Part shown: one piece after another, positions 45,721 through 54,991 of the stretch | Position numbering within the stretch: the stretch's first letter is position 1 | How the letters are laid out: each line of letters opens with the position of its first letter | Origin: Deinococcus arcticus | GTDB taxonomy: Bacteria > Deinococcota > Deinococci > Deinococcales > Deinococcaceae | Assembly (NCBI RefSeq): GCF_003028415.1 | Contig: NZ_PYSV01000014.1 | Location: 1 to 64,000 of the forward strand | Length of the DNA: 64,000 nt | Direction of reading: 5' to 3' | Program-made: the position numbers and the translations under genes | The notes under the pieces: model-generated | Databases searched by the model: none | The model's input: the letters and a program-made list of their open reading frames with translations, nothing else | Told to the model about the DNA's origin: nothing

Positions 45721-46989
45721 TCAGTCATTGAGGTCGTCGAGGAAATCGGTGAGGTTCACGCGCCCGGCACCCAGCTGGCCCTGGTAGGCCCTGTTGCCGG
45801 GCAACGCGTCCAGCTGGAGCGCCCCGTCTTGCAGGGCCTCCAGGGCTGCCTCTGGGCTGGCCCCCTGCGACAGCCCCAGTGCCAGGGCGCCTGCCACCAC
45901 GGGCGTGCTCATGGAGGTGCCGCTGAACTGCCCGGCCCGCGCCCCGGGGTACGGGGCAGCCACCTGCTCACCAGGGGCCATCAGGCCCACAGCGGGGCCA
46001 TACGACGAGAACGAGCTTTTCAGGTCGTCGCTATCCACGCTCCCCACGGCCACGTTCAGGGGCTGGCCGCCAAACCCGGCCGCCGGATGGTCCAGTTCGG
46101 GGCGGTCACTGTTGCCCGCCGCCGCCACCACCAGCACCTGCCGGCTGTTGGCGTAGGCAACCGCCTGCTGCAGGGCGTCAAAGGGCTCGGCGGTGCCCAG
46201 GCTCAGGTTGATCACGTCGGCTCCGTGGTCCACCGCCCACACGATGGCCGCCGCCACGTTCAGCGCGTCGCCCCGGCCGGTGTGGTCCAGCACTCGCAGC
46301 GGCATGATCCTGGCACGCGGGGCCACCTGCGCCGCAATACCCGCCACCACCGTGCCGTGGCCGTAGGCACCCTGGCCCACGGCGCCTTCTTCCTGGGGCC
46401 GGGCGTCGCCATCCACGAAGTCGCGCCAGGTGTTTGGGGCACTCAGCAGGTGGGTGAACATGGGGTGCTGCAGGTCCACGCCGCTGTCAATCACGGCAAC
46501 GGTGCGCCCTGCCCCCAGGCGGCTGTCGGCGTAAGCGCCTTCCAGGCCAATGCGCCGCCACACAGCGGTGTTGGCGGGCAAACCCTGGTAGGTGCCGCCC
46601 GACCACAGTTGCTGGGCAGTCCCCGTCCAGTCGGTCACGGTACTGGACCACAGGTCGCCAGTGCTGCGGCCCCAGGAGATCTTGCTGGTGCTGCTCCAGA
46701 AGGTGGGCGGCGTATCAGAAGGCACGGACAGCACGTCCCGGTTGGGCTCTGGCCGGGCGCCGCCCTGTGCCTGCAGCGGCGCGCGGGTGGGATTCCCCAG
46801 CACCGCAAAGGTACCAGTGCGCAGCGCCACCTTGCCGCCGTAGCGCTGTTCCAGGGTCTCGTTGCTGACGGCCGGCGCCGCGGCCACCGTCAGAATGCTG
46901 CTGGGCCGCTGCACCTCTGGGGTGGGCACGGAGCTACAAGCGGGGAGCAGGAGGGCGGTCAGAAGGACGCAGGGGAAAGTGCGACGCAT
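45721..46989 (-). CDS. Subtilisin-like serine protease (S8), lipoprotein
   Basis: A 422-aa secreted peptidase. The N-terminus is a lipoprotein signal (FPCVLLTALLLPACSS, lipobox LPAC with Cys19). The catalytic triad is intact: Asp in VAVIDSGVDLQHP, His in YGHGTVVAGIAA, and Ser in FSGTSMSTPVVAGALAL; the oxyanion Asn is in VVAAAGNSD. Residues ~25-130 are a pro-region or linker. It probably works tethered to the outside of the membrane. A TACAAT box at 47066-47071 (minus strand) is a possible -10, without a good -35. Confidence 0.92.
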   Translation of the reverse strand: MRRTFPCVLLTALLLPACSSVPTPEVQRPSSILTVAAAPAVSNETLEQRYGGKVALRTGTFAVLGNPTRAPLQAQGGARPEPNRDVLSVPSDTPPTFWSSTSKISWGRSTGDLWSSTVTDWTGTAQQLWSGGTYQGLPANTAVWRRIGLEGAYADSRLGAGRTVAVIDSGVDLQHPMFTHLLSAPNTWRDFVDGDARPQEEGAVGQGAYGHGTVVAGIAAQVAPRARIMPLRVLDHTGRGDALNVAAAIVWAVDHGADVINLSLGTAEPFDALQQAVAYANSRQVLVVAAAGNSDRPELDHPAAGFGGQPLNVAVGSVDSDDLKSSFSSYGPAVGLMAPGEQVAAPYPGARAGQFSGTSMSTPVVAGALALGLSQGASPEAALEALQDGALQLDALPGNRAYQGQLGAGRVNLTDFLDDLND

Positions 46990-47188
46990 GAAGGGCTCCT
47001 TAAGAGATGAAGTGAGAAAGAAGCTGGGCCAGCACGCCAGAAAGCCAACCTTCCAGCGACGCCTGATTGTAGCGGTTTCATGATGAACTCACCTGAAACC
47101 TGGATTACCCCCGGTGAAGGCACGGGCGCTGTCCACCTCCTGGAGGGTACTTCAGCCCGGCCCCCCGCAGGCCATGCCAAACCTCTCA

Positions 47189-47364
47189 TACGGCTTCCGA
47201 GACATTCCGTCACGTCTTGCGGAATGTCTCCGCCCGCAGGGACTCGCAGAGCGTCGGAGCAGAGCAGGAACACAGGCAGGGTTCCGGGCATTGAACTGCT
47301 CCCCGCCCAAGGCGGGGAACATCCCCCATCCTCCTGGAGGTGCGGACATGGACAGCCGTCCGTC
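47189..47364 (-). repeat. Copy D of the dispersed palindromic element
   Basis: 176 bp flanked by TCA at 47186-47188 and 47365-47367. It is inverted relative to copies A and B: the hairpin is at the left, arms GAGACATTCCG (47199-47209) and CGGAATGTCTC (47220-47230). It fills most of the gap between the subtilase promoter side and the end of the next kinase gene; no gene seen. Confidence 0.85.
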
Positions 47365-47405
47365 TCAGGGCATGGGGGTATTGCCGTGTACAGGAGCCAG
47401 GGCCC

Positions 47406-49553
47406 TTACCCTGGTGGCAGGACCGGCACCCGGGGCAGGCTGAAGCTGAAAGTGGCGCCCTCACCGGGCTGGCCCTGGGCCGACCAGCTGCCGCCGTGCC
47501 GCTGCAGAATGCGGCGCACATTGGCCAGCCCCACCCCACTGCCGCCAAAGTCCTCGGCGCGGTGGAGGCGCTGAAACACCCCAAACAGCTTGTGGCTGTA
47601 GCGCGGATCGAAGCCCACGCCGTTGTCGCGCACATGCACTGTCCAGCCTCCGGGGGTGTCCTCGGCCCAGACCTCAATACGGGCGTGCTCTGAGCGGGCG
47701 GTGTACTTCACCGCGTTGCCCAGCAGGTTGGCCAGCACCTGCCGCAGCAGCGCGGCGTCGGCATACACGGTGGGGAGCTCGCCCACCTGCACCTGAAGGT
47801 CACGTCCCTGCAGTTCGGGCTGCAGTTCGGCCAGCACGCTGCGCGTCAGAGCCCCCAGGTCCACCTGGGCCAGGCGCAGCTCGTGGCGCCCCGCGCGCGA
47901 AAGGTTGAGCATGGCGTCAATCAGGGCGTTCATCTGGGCCGCCGCGCCCTCAATCACCTGCAGGGCGCGCGCCACCTTGGGCTGCGCGCGCGTCTCGTCG
48001 TCCAGGGCACGCGACAGCAGATCGGCAAAGCCCGCAATGTGCCGCACCGGCGCGCGCAGGTCGTGGCTGACCGAGTAGGCAAAGGCCTCCAGCTCCTCGT
48101 TGGCCGCCTGCAGGGCCTCATTGCTGCGTTCCAGTTCAGCGGCAGACTGCTGCAGTTGCTGCACACTGCGCGCGCGCCCCAGCGCCAGGGTCAGGCTCTG
48201 GGTGACGGCCAGCAGCAGGGTGCGCTCGCCCGCCGTCCAGGGCTGCGCCGCGAACTGGCCCACCGTGAATACCCCCAGGCGTTCCTCGCCCACCTGCAAC
48301 GGCAGGCTGGCCAGCGCGCCCGGAGCGTCCGGGAGGTCCAGCCCGTCGGCGGTGGCGTCGTAGGCGGCCTGGTAGTACGGCTCGCCGCTCTCCCAGGGCA
48401 GCCGCAGGCTGGGGGCCCCGCCACCCAGGCCCGCGTCCAGCGCCGCCTGAAAGGCCGCCGAGCGCACCTGCCCCACCTGCGAGCGCAGCTGCCAGTGCCC
48501 GCCGTGCTCCTCGAAGTAGGCGGCAAAGCCCCGGGGCATCAGCGAAAGAATGACCTCCTGGGCGCGGCGAATCAGGGCCAGGCGCTGGTCCTGGGTTCCC
48601 AGATCGGCGCTGAGCTGCGCAAACGCCTCCAGCGCGCGGGCCTGCGCCTGTAGCGCCGCGTTTTCCTCGCGCAGGCCCGCGTCTTGCAGGGCCCGGTCCA
48701 GCGCCAGGGCCAGGCTGCGGCCCACCGCCCGGAACACGCTGCGTTCGCGCTCGGTCCAGCCGGTGGCCTGCGCTGTGCCCATGGCCAGCAGGCCCACGGC
48801 CGCGCCGCCCTGGTGCATGGGGCACAGGGCCACGGCCCGGAACGCCTGCACGCCCGGCACGTTGGGTGCCGTCCACTGCGGCACAAACAGCACGTCGCGC
48901 GAGGCCAGGGCCGCTTCCACGCTGGGCCCGCGTAGCGGCAGCCCGGCGCGCAGCTGGGCCGCCAGCGCCTCGGGTACCCCCCCCGACAGCACCGAGGCCC
49001 GCCACAGCCGCCCCTGCGGCACCAGATAGGCGGCGGCCACCGGGCCCAGGGTGGCGCGCAGCACCGCCACTGCCCGCTGGGTCAGCGCGGTTACGTCGGT
49101 GCTGCGCAGGGCCTGCTCACTGAACCCGGCAAAGGCGGCCAGGGCGGCGCGTTCGGCGGTCAGCTGCCCGGCCTGGGTGCAGCGGTCCAGCGCGCGGTCC
49201 ACTACCAGCGTGGCGGCGCGCAGCAGCGCCTGCTCGGCGGCCGTCCACCGGGCCCCGGGCCGCTGCACCAGCAGCGCCTCGGCGGTCCGGTCCAGCCACT
49301 GCGCAGCCCAGGCGGGCTGGCCGTGTTCGCCGCCCCCCAGGTGCAGTCGGCCCGGGGTCAGCTTGGCAGCGCCCAGCACCTCGGCCAGCCGGTCCGCCGT
49401 CACCCACGCCACGGTCACCTCCGGGCCCAGGGCCGCAAAGGCGCCGGGGGCCCGGGCCCGCACATCGGCCTGGGTGGCGGCCCCCACCAGGGCCTGCTCG
49501 GCGGTGTCCAAGCCATGCAGCAGCGCCTCGGCGTTCAGCAGTTCCAGGGTCAT
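47406..49553 (-). CDS. GAF-domain sensor histidine kinase
   Basis: About 715 aa from MTLELLNAEALL at 49553 (the frame extends to 49649 without similarity). The first ~150 residues are an unassigned sensor region, followed by two GAF-type domains (~165-300 and ~330-470), a coiled coil, a HisKA domain with YSVSHDLRAPVRHIAGFADL, and an HATPase domain (NLLGNAVKYTA, DNGVGFDPRYSHKLFGVFQR, GGSGVGLA). No membrane segments, so it senses a cytoplasmic or diffusible cue, possibly light or redox as in phytochrome-like relatives. The 402-bp gap upstream to 49955 holds no gene I can support. Confidence 0.92.
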   Translation of the reverse strand: MTLELLNAEALLHGLDTAEQALVGAATQADVRARAPGAFAALGPEVTVAWVTADRLAEVLGAAKLTPGRLHLGGGEHGQPAWAAQWLDRTAEALLVQRPGARWTAAEQALLRAATLVVDRALDRCTQAGQLTAERAALAAFAGFSEQALRSTDVTALTQRAVAVLRATLGPVAAAYLVPQGRLWRASVLSGGVPEALAAQLRAGLPLRGPSVEAALASRDVLFVPQWTAPNVPGVQAFRAVALCPMHQGGAAVGLLAMGTAQATGWTERERSVFRAVGRSLALALDRALQDAGLREENAALQAQARALEAFAQLSADLGTQDQRLALIRRAQEVILSLMPRGFAAYFEEHGGHWQLRSQVGQVRSAAFQAALDAGLGGGAPSLRLPWESGEPYYQAAYDATADGLDLPDAPGALASLPLQVGEERLGVFTVGQFAAQPWTAGERTLLLAVTQSLTLALGRARSVQQLQQSAAELERSNEALQAANEELEAFAYSVSHDLRAPVRHIAGFADLLSRALDDETRAQPKVARALQVIEGAAAQMNALIDAMLNLSRAGRHELRLAQVDLGALTRSVLAELQPELQGRDLQVQVGELPTVYADAALLRQVLANLLGNAVKYTARSEHARIEVWAEDTPGGWTVHVRDNGVGFDPRYSHKLFGVFQRLHRAEDFGGSGVGLANVRRILQRHGGSWSAQGQPGEGATFSFSLPRVPVLPPG

Positions 49554-49943
49554 GGCGCCCGGCCCAGCCCGGCTGACACGGGCCGCCCCCCGGGGGGGGC
49601 CGCCGCCGCTTGCCCAGGGGCCAGGACACCGATCATCGCCGCGCAGCATAGCGCTGGCCTGCGCTGGTGCCGCCGAAGATCAGGAAACGCTCAGGACAGT
49701 GGGTCCAGGCGGGGTCTGAGCGCCGGGAAGTCGGGTCGGGCTCACCACCCACAGCAGCCGGAAGGGCGCGAGGGCAGCGGCTCGAGAAGGGTCTCACCTG
49801 GCGAAGACCGAAATTTTGTCCAATTCGTGATACGTCTGAATGGCTGTGTTCCCTGAACTTTTCTTGCCCACTGGCAATGAGGGGCGAGAGGCAGCCATTA
49901 GCGGTCAAGGTCATCAGTCGTCCGAGTCCTCTTCTGAGTGGCG

Positions 49944-49949
49944 TACTCT
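49944..49949 (+). promoter_or_regulatory. Leaderless-type -10 box (TACTCT)
   Basis: TACTCT fits TANNNT and lies 6 nt before the ATG at 49956, so the transcript would start at or next to the start codon. Such promoters are frequent in Deinococcus. No -35 was evident. Confidence 0.45.
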
Positions 49950-49955
49950 AGAACT

Positions 49956-50258
49956 ATGCTGGGGCTGTCCGCAGAGGATGTATTGATCGGCTTGGCCCTT
50001 CTCACGGCCTATTTCTTGGTCTACCGGAAGGCTTATAAACGTGCTTCGTGGCGAAAGATTAGACACGAGGCCGCATTCACATTTGCTTTTCTGGCGGTGT
50101 TCCTCGTGCTTCCTGAACTTATTCCCGCTTGGAAACCTTTCTTGTATTGGGTTGTTGACGATTTCCTAGACTACATAGGGTTAATTGGTTTCGTACTCCT
50201 CCTGGCTCTCGGGCTTTGGAACTGGCTTGCTCCCCGCTTACGTCGTCGCATACCGTAA
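49956..50258 (+). CDS. Small membrane protein in an AT-richer patch
   Basis: A 100-aa protein with three hydrophobic segments (VLIGLALLTAYFLVY, FTFAFLAVFLVLPEL, YIGLIGFVLLLALGLWNWL) and basic loops (RKAYKRASWRKIRHE). No family recognised. Base composition is clearly lower in GC than the flanking genes, as in the adjacent IS remnant, suggesting recent acquisition. ATG at 49956 is preferred for the leaderless box just upstream. Confidence 0.65.
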   Translation: MLGLSAEDVLIGLALLTAYFLVYRKAYKRASWRKIRHEAAFTFAFLAVFLVLPELIPAWKPFLYWVVDDFLDYIGLIGFVLLLALGLWNWLAPRLRRRIP

Positions 50259-50297
50259 TCAAAAAGTCCCACAATGAGAGCTGGTGGCCTCTAAGGC

Positions 50298-50498
50298 TCA
50301 GGAGTTGCACCTCGCATAGTGGAGTGGATGGCCGTGCTGAGCGAGAAAATCTGCATTTTTGCTGAATGTGTTGAGGAGAGGGTTTAAGTACACGAGTGGT
50401 ATCACCCTGGGCACGGCCAGCGCGGCACATGCTTCCAGGGTTATGCCTGCTTCTCGGTGGAGGATAGCCAGCGTCCAGGCCAGAAACACCAGCAACAC
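50298..50498 (-). pseudogene. Possible transposase-like fragment
   Basis: A 66-codon frame (LLVFLAWTLAILHREAGITL, FLAQHGHPLHYARCN) with protein-like character in the AT-richer patch next to the IS630-like remnant. It may be a decayed transposase end, but I cannot name the family. Otherwise 50259-50593 shows only a perfect hairpin (GTTGATC 50554-50560 with GATCAAC 50565-50571). Confidence 0.25.
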
Positions 50499-50593
50499 TC
50501 AGCGGTCTATCCCCACCTCAGTTCGCAACGCAGCTTCACCTAAGTAGCTCGCTGTTGATCTTTAGATCAACCGAGCGGAGCGAGTATCGAAAA

Positions 50594-50666
50594 AAGGACG
50601 TTGCACCGGGAGTGGAGACTTTGCGGTGCTCTCCTGCAAAGTCGTAACGTGAGGTGCAACGTCCTT
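50594..50666. repeat. Nested inverted repeat ahead of the transposase remnant
   Basis: AAGGACGTTGCACC (50594-50607) is repeated inverted at 50653-50666, with an inner pair GACTTTGC (50617-50624) and GCAAAGTC (50636-50643). The 11-mer TAAGTAGCTCG occurs directly on both sides (50541-50551 and 50666-50676). It may be an IS end, a MITE, or a strong hairpin. Confidence 0.65.
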
Positions 50667-50699
50667 AAGTAGCTCGTGAATAAGAAGTAGGATTCGGGC

Positions 50700-50965
50700 A
50701 TGGGCCGCCCTACGCGACGAATCGAGATCAGCGAAGCTGCTGACCAGCAGCTCCGTGCGCTGGAGTTCAATGTCCACGTGCATCCGAAAGTGCGCTTCCG
50801 GGCGACCCTGCTTCGGTTGCACCGAGCGGGCTGGACAGTCACCCAGCTCGCGCAGCACTTCGAGCGCAATCCACAAGCGGTGCACAACGATCTGACGCGC
50901 TTTGAACAGCAGGGCATCGCGGGGCTGGCCGATGGGCCAGCCCAAGGCAAAGCGCCGCGCACGAT
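50700..50965 (+). pseudogene. Truncated IS630-like transposase N-terminus
   Basis: The frame begins MGRPTRRIEISEAADQQLRA and has the double helix-turn-helix of IS630/ISL3-type DNA-binding regions (RLHRAGWTVTQLAQHF, NPQAVHNDLTRFEQQGIAGL). It stops resembling a transposase around codon 88, exactly where the stop codon of the leftward ABC transporter gene begins. The DDE catalytic domain is absent, so it is an inactive remnant. Confidence 0.7.
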
Positions 50966-52825
50966 TCATCCTGTGGGCCCATCCGGGCGGGGCACACGCT
51001 CCGCCTCGCTCACATACCCCTGCGCCTGCAGGTCGTAGAGCGCCGCGTAGCGCCCGCCGCGCGCCATCAGTTCGGCGTGGCTGCCCGCTTCGGCCACCTC
51101 GCCCCCCGAGAGCACCAGAATCAGGTCGGCCAGGCGCACAGTGGAAAAGCGGTGCGAGATGAGCAGGGTGATGCGCCCGCGCGTTTCCTCGCGCAGCGCC
51201 TGAATGGTCTCGAACTCGGCGCGGGCGTCCAGGGCGGCGGTGGGCTCATCGAAGACCAGCACCGAGGCGTCGCGGAAATACAGCCGGGCCAGGGCGAGGC
51301 GTTGCCACTGCCCGCCCGAGAGCTGGCGCCCGCCCTGAAACAGCCGGCCCAGCGGTGTGTCCAGCCCGTCCGGCAGCGTCCCCACAAAGTCGGCGCCTGC
51401 CCGCGTGACCGCCCGGGCCACCCCAGCTTCCTGCGCGGGGTCGGAGGCAGTGGCCAGGGCCACGTTGGCGCGCGCGCTCAGCTGATACTGGCCGAAATCC
51501 TGGAAGATCACGCTCATCTCGCGCTGCACGCTGCGCGGACTGAAGCGCGCGGCGTCCTCGCCGTTCAGCAGAATCTGGCCGCTGGTGGGGGAGAACAGCA
51601 GGGTCAGCAGCTTGATCACCGTGGTCTTGCCCGCGCCGTTCTCGCCCACCAGGGCCAGGGCCTGCCCCCGCCGCACCGTGAAGCTCACGTCGCGCAGCAC
51701 GTCGCGCTCGGTCAGGGGGTAGCGGAAACCCACGCGGCGGAACTCGATGGTGTGGATGGGTCCCTGCCACGGTTCCCCGGCGTCCAGGTCGCGGCTGGGC
51801 AACTCTAAAAAGGCAAAGAGGTTGCGCATGTACAGCAGGTTCTGGTACACCGCGCTGCCGCCGCCCAGCAGCCCGCTGACCGTGCTCTGCACCTGCGCGA
51901 TGCCCAGCACGAACACGCTGAATTCCCCGGCGCTCACCTGCCCGGCCGCCGCCCGGCGCAGAATCAGGGCGCTGGCCAGCCCAATAAGCAGCGCGCTGAG
52001 CAGCGACGCAGCGAAGCCCCAGCCCGCGCGGCGGCGCACCAGGGCTTCGAGCTGGCGGCGAAAGCCCAGGTAGTAGTCGCGCCAGCGCGACAGCAGTTCA
52101 GTCTCGAAGCCAAAGAGGCGCACCTCCTTGACCTGTGCGTCGGAGGTGAGGAGGCTGCCCAGGTAATTCTGCACGCGCGCGTCGTGGGTCTGGCGGCGCA
52201 GCATGCGGTAGCCTTCCACGCCGAAGCGGTTGTTCACGATCACCCCGGGCACCGTGGCCAGCATCACCAGCGGCAGTACCCAGGGTCCCAGCGTGAGCAT
52301 CAGCGCCCCCACCGAGCCCAGCGTGACCAGCCCTCCGGCCAGCGACACCAGCTGCGTGGCCACCCCCAGGGGGCGCGACCCCACCTCGCGGTACGCCTGC
52401 TGCAGCCGGTCGTAGGTTTCAGCGTGCTCGAAACTCTCCACGCTCAGGGCAGCGGCCTTGGTCAGAATGCGGCGGCTGACCGCGTGCTGCAGGCTGTCGC
52501 CCAGCAGTTGCTGCGCCGCTGCCTGCAGGGTGGAGAGCAGGCTGCCCAGCACCACCAGCCCCACCTGCACGGCCAGCAGGACCAGCAGCGCACGGTAGGT
52601 CACCCCGCCCTGCGCCGCGCGGGCCACCTCGTCGAGCAGCAGTTTGCTGATATACAGGTTGGCCGCTGGCAGGGCGCTGGCCGCCAGTGTGGTGGCCACA
52701 TAGACCAGGCTGTGCCGGGGACTGGCGGCCCACACCAGCGCCAGCGTGGCGCGCAGATCGTGCAGGCGCTCGCGCAGGCTCAGGGTCTCGGCGGGGGGCG
52801 GGGCGGGCGCGCGGGGCGTGGTCAT
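50966..52825 (-). CDS. ABC exporter (fused permease and ATPase)
   Basis: About 619 aa: six transmembrane helices in the first ~340 residues (type IV exporter fold), then an ATPase domain with Walker A GENGAGKTTVIKLL, signature LSGGQWQRLALARLY and Walker B VLVFDEPTAALD. ATP-driven export of a lipid, peptide or drug is expected; it would act as a homodimer. ATG at 52825 has GAGG upstream; the frame extends 7 codons more. Its stop codon abuts the truncated transposase on the other strand. A hydrolase gene follows upstream on the same strand, ending 101 bp from its start. Confidence 0.9.
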   Translation of the reverse strand: MTTPRAPAPPPAETLSLRERLHDLRATLALVWAASPRHSLVYVATTLAASALPAANLYISKLLLDEVARAAQGGVTYRALLVLLAVQVGLVVLGSLLSTLQAAAQQLLGDSLQHAVSRRILTKAAALSVESFEHAETYDRLQQAYREVGSRPLGVATQLVSLAGGLVTLGSVGALMLTLGPWVLPLVMLATVPGVIVNNRFGVEGYRMLRRQTHDARVQNYLGSLLTSDAQVKEVRLFGFETELLSRWRDYYLGFRRQLEALVRRRAGWGFAASLLSALLIGLASALILRRAAAGQVSAGEFSVFVLGIAQVQSTVSGLLGGGSAVYQNLLYMRNLFAFLELPSRDLDAGEPWQGPIHTIEFRRVGFRYPLTERDVLRDVSFTVRRGQALALVGENGAGKTTVIKLLTLLFSPTSGQILLNGEDAARFSPRSVQREMSVIFQDFGQYQLSARANVALATASDPAQEAGVARAVTRAGADFVGTLPDGLDTPLGRLFQGGRQLSGGQWQRLALARLYFRDASVLVFDEPTAALDARAEFETIQALREETRGRITLLISHRFSTVRLADLILVLSGGEVAEAGSHAELMARGGRYAALYDLQAQGYVSEAERVPRPDGPTG

Positions 52826-52925
52826 CTGGGCCTCAGCATGCCGCACGGGCGAGCAGCGGCACCGCGGCCCAGTGCATTCACCCGGACGCCCAGGGCCTTT
52901 GCCCAGGGTGGAGCCAGGGTTTGCC

Positions 52926-53831
52926 TTAGCGCCGGGTCAGCCACCACAGGGCAGCCAGGGCGCCCAGTCCGGCCAGCGGGCGACCCAGTGGCCCGGGTCC
53001 CCGGGGCACCGGGCCGCCCACCGGCACGGGGTGGCGGGTGTACCAGCCGCCAAAAGGCCGGCTGCGCTCGTCGAAGGTGCGCGCCAGCCGCGTCAGATCA
53101 GCTGCCACCTGGGGTCCCTGGACTGGGTGCCCGTGGCCGGTGGCCAGCAGGTCGGCCTCCAGTTCAGCCAGCTGCTGCGCCGAGGTGTGCGCCGCCGTCC
53201 AGTTGGGCGTGTAATAGCTGGGCGGCCCCTGCACCGAGACCGGGTGCAGGGTCAGCGCGCCGCGCACCGTGGCCTGGTGGGTGGTGACCACCGCGTCACC
53301 GGCCAGCAGAGTGCGGTCGGCCGCGCGCCACAGGGCCACGTGGCCGTCGGTGTGCCCCGGCGTGTGCAGCCAGCGCCAGTCCGGCAGCGCCGGCACCTCG
53401 CCCCCCTCTGGCAGGGTCTGCACCGCTGACCCGAAATCAAAGGGCCCGGGCACGAACGCCGGGGAAAGCAGGCTCATCCCGCCGCCCACCAGGGGGTCTG
53501 GCCAGGGATAGCGCGCCTGGCCGGTCACGAAGGGCCGCTCCAGGGGATGCACGAAGATGGGGGCTGCCCAGCGGCGATGCAGCGCCCGCAGCGTCCCCAC
53601 ATGGTCCAGGTGGCCGTGGGTCAGCACAATGGCGCGCGGCGCGCGCCCGCCGTAAGCCGCCTGCGCGGCCCGCTCAATCAGCCCGGCTGTTCCAGGCAGG
53701 CCCGCGTCCACCAGCACCCAGTCCTGGCCGGGGTGGCCCACGAAATACACGTTCACCAGCGGCAGGCGCAGCCGCGCCACATCTGGCCGCAGCCAGCTCA
53801 GCTGGCCAGTGGCGGAAAGAATGGAGCTCAT
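52926..53831 (-). CDS. Metallo-beta-lactamase-fold hydrolase
   Basis: About 301 aa with the MBL-fold metal motif LTHGHLDHVG, downstream GHTDGHVAL and the N-terminal strand VYFVGHPGQDWVLVDAGLPG. The start at 53831 has an ideal AAGGAGG. The C-terminal ~25 residues include a hydrophobic stretch (LAGLGALAALWWLTRR) that may be a membrane tail, which is unusual. Probably a glyoxalase II-like or lactone-type hydrolase; substrate unknown. Same strand as the ABC exporter. Confidence 0.85.
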   Translation of the reverse strand: MSSILSATGQLSWLRPDVARLRLPLVNVYFVGHPGQDWVLVDAGLPGTAGLIERAAQAAYGGRAPRAIVLTHGHLDHVGTLRALHRRWAAPIFVHPLERPFVTGQARYPWPDPLVGGGMSLLSPAFVPGPFDFGSAVQTLPEGGEVPALPDWRWLHTPGHTDGHVALWRAADRTLLAGDAVVTTHQATVRGALTLHPVSVQGPPSYYTPNWTAAHTSAQQLAELEADLLATGHGHPVQGPQVAADLTRLARTFDERSRPFGGWYTRHPVPVGGPVPRGPGPLGRPLAGLGALAALWWLTRR

Positions 53832-54177
53832 GACCACCTCCTTGAAAGGCGGCGGTCCTCGCCGCCACACCGGAGTCTGGTCGCCTAGGTCCCCTGACAG
53901 GATGAGCGGCGCCCCAGGCCACCCTCAGGAAATCCGGCCTCCGGGCTTCATGTGTTCCCGACGGCCTTTGGCGATGGGCGTTCAAGATGAAGTCACGACA
54001 CGCTTTCAACCCAGACGGATTCTGGCTTTTCGACGTTCGTTAAGCAGAATGTAGGTGTATCAGGACGGCGGCCACTGCGCGACGCCTCAACATACGAGAT
54101 GAACTTATGTCGTCACTCGTATCGCCTTTGTTCCACATGCGCCCGATTCCTTCAGACGTACTCCGTAGCACGGGCGG
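53832..54177. other. Intergenic region between hydrolase and membrane protein
   Basis: No gene seen. ATACGAG (54092-54098) and CTCGTAT (54116-54122) form a 7-bp inverted pair around a 17-nt centre just ahead of the next gene, a possible operator or leader hairpin. Confidence 0.3.
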
Positions 54178-54672
54178 GTGCCGAGGGTGAGTTCGTCCAC
54201 ACCACTGGGCGCCCGCCTGCAGGTCGTCATGGGCCAGTTGCCAGGATGGCTGACCACCATGCTCGGTATCTGGGCCACGCTGATCGCAGGATGCATGTGT
54301 GGGTACACCCTGATAGTCGGTACGTGGAGCCTGATGGGCGTTCCTGGGAGTGGCCACCTCTTGATGGGGACGGTGCTGCTCCTCTTCACGGCGGCCACCT
54401 GGGTGCTGAGCATAGCCACGGTGTTGCCGGTTCGTTGGTGGTGGCGACGTGATCCACGGGTCCTCAGCCTGACGGCCCTGGTTGCTCCACTGAGCTTTCT
54501 GATTACCGAGGGGCTGGAGAAGGAGGGGTATGCCGGCGTTGCGGCCGTCCAGGCCGCCATCACGCTGCCCGGTCTGGTGGTTACCTGCTGGATCATGCTC
54601 CGGGCATTGAGGCTCAAGCGTCAGCACGAGTCCCTGGGGCCTGACCATGAAGGGGCCTCTCCAAAGACCTGA
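54178..54672 (+). CDS. Small four-helix membrane protein
   Basis: A 164-aa hydrophobic protein with about four membrane helices (TTMLGIWATLIAGCMCGYTL, HLLMGTVLLLFTAATWVLSI, LSLTALVAPLSFLITEGLEK, AAITLPGLVVTCWIMLRALR). No family recognised. The start is uncertain: GTG at 54178 or ATG at 54229. It has no same-strand partner within 1 kb and ends before repeat copy E. Confidence 0.6.
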   Translation: MPRVSSSTPLGARLQVVMGQLPGWLTTMLGIWATLIAGCMCGYTLIVGTWSLMGVPGSGHLLMGTVLLLFTAATWVLSIATVLPVRWWWRRDPRVLSLTALVAPLSFLITEGLEKEGYAGVAAVQAAITLPGLVVTCWIMLRALRLKRQHESLGPDHEGASPKT

Positions 54673-54816
54673 CACACCTTGGGTGCACGGCGTGGGGAGG
54701 CCTGTGATGGACGTCAAGGTGGCGAAGCCCATTGCGAAATCGCCACAGGCGGCCGTCCGTATCACAGGCGGCCAGTAGAGAGTGGGCCATGTCGCCGCCC
54801 CCACTTCCTCTACCCC

Positions 54817-54991
54817 CCGGTCTGCCGTCCATTTCCAGAGCAGTCAAAGAGGACCTGGGTGCTCCCCGCCGTCGGCGCCGTTCCAGCCCACCTCCTGGGC
54901 ATCCGTACTGTTCGTTTTGCGCTGCGCAGCTCTCTGTGGCCGTGGGGTCGGAACCATCCTGTCACCCTTGCAGAGTGGTTCGGAAGCCGTA
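54817..54991 (+). repeat. Copy E (degenerate) of the dispersed palindromic element
   Basis: About 175 bp ending GTTCGGAAGCCGTA at 54991, directly before TCA (54992-54994), which is the TGA stop of the leftward kinase gene. Its left end is eroded (approximate). The hairpin core is weaker (GAACCA 54950-54955 with TGGTTC 54976-54981). It fills the gap to the membrane protein gene; no other gene is seen. Confidence 0.7.

Noticed and set aside
54100..54122. TTATGTC near the membrane protein gene, considered as a DdrO radiation/desiccation motif
   Set aside because: Only one half of the TTATGTC-n-GACATAA palindrome is present; the other half does not match.
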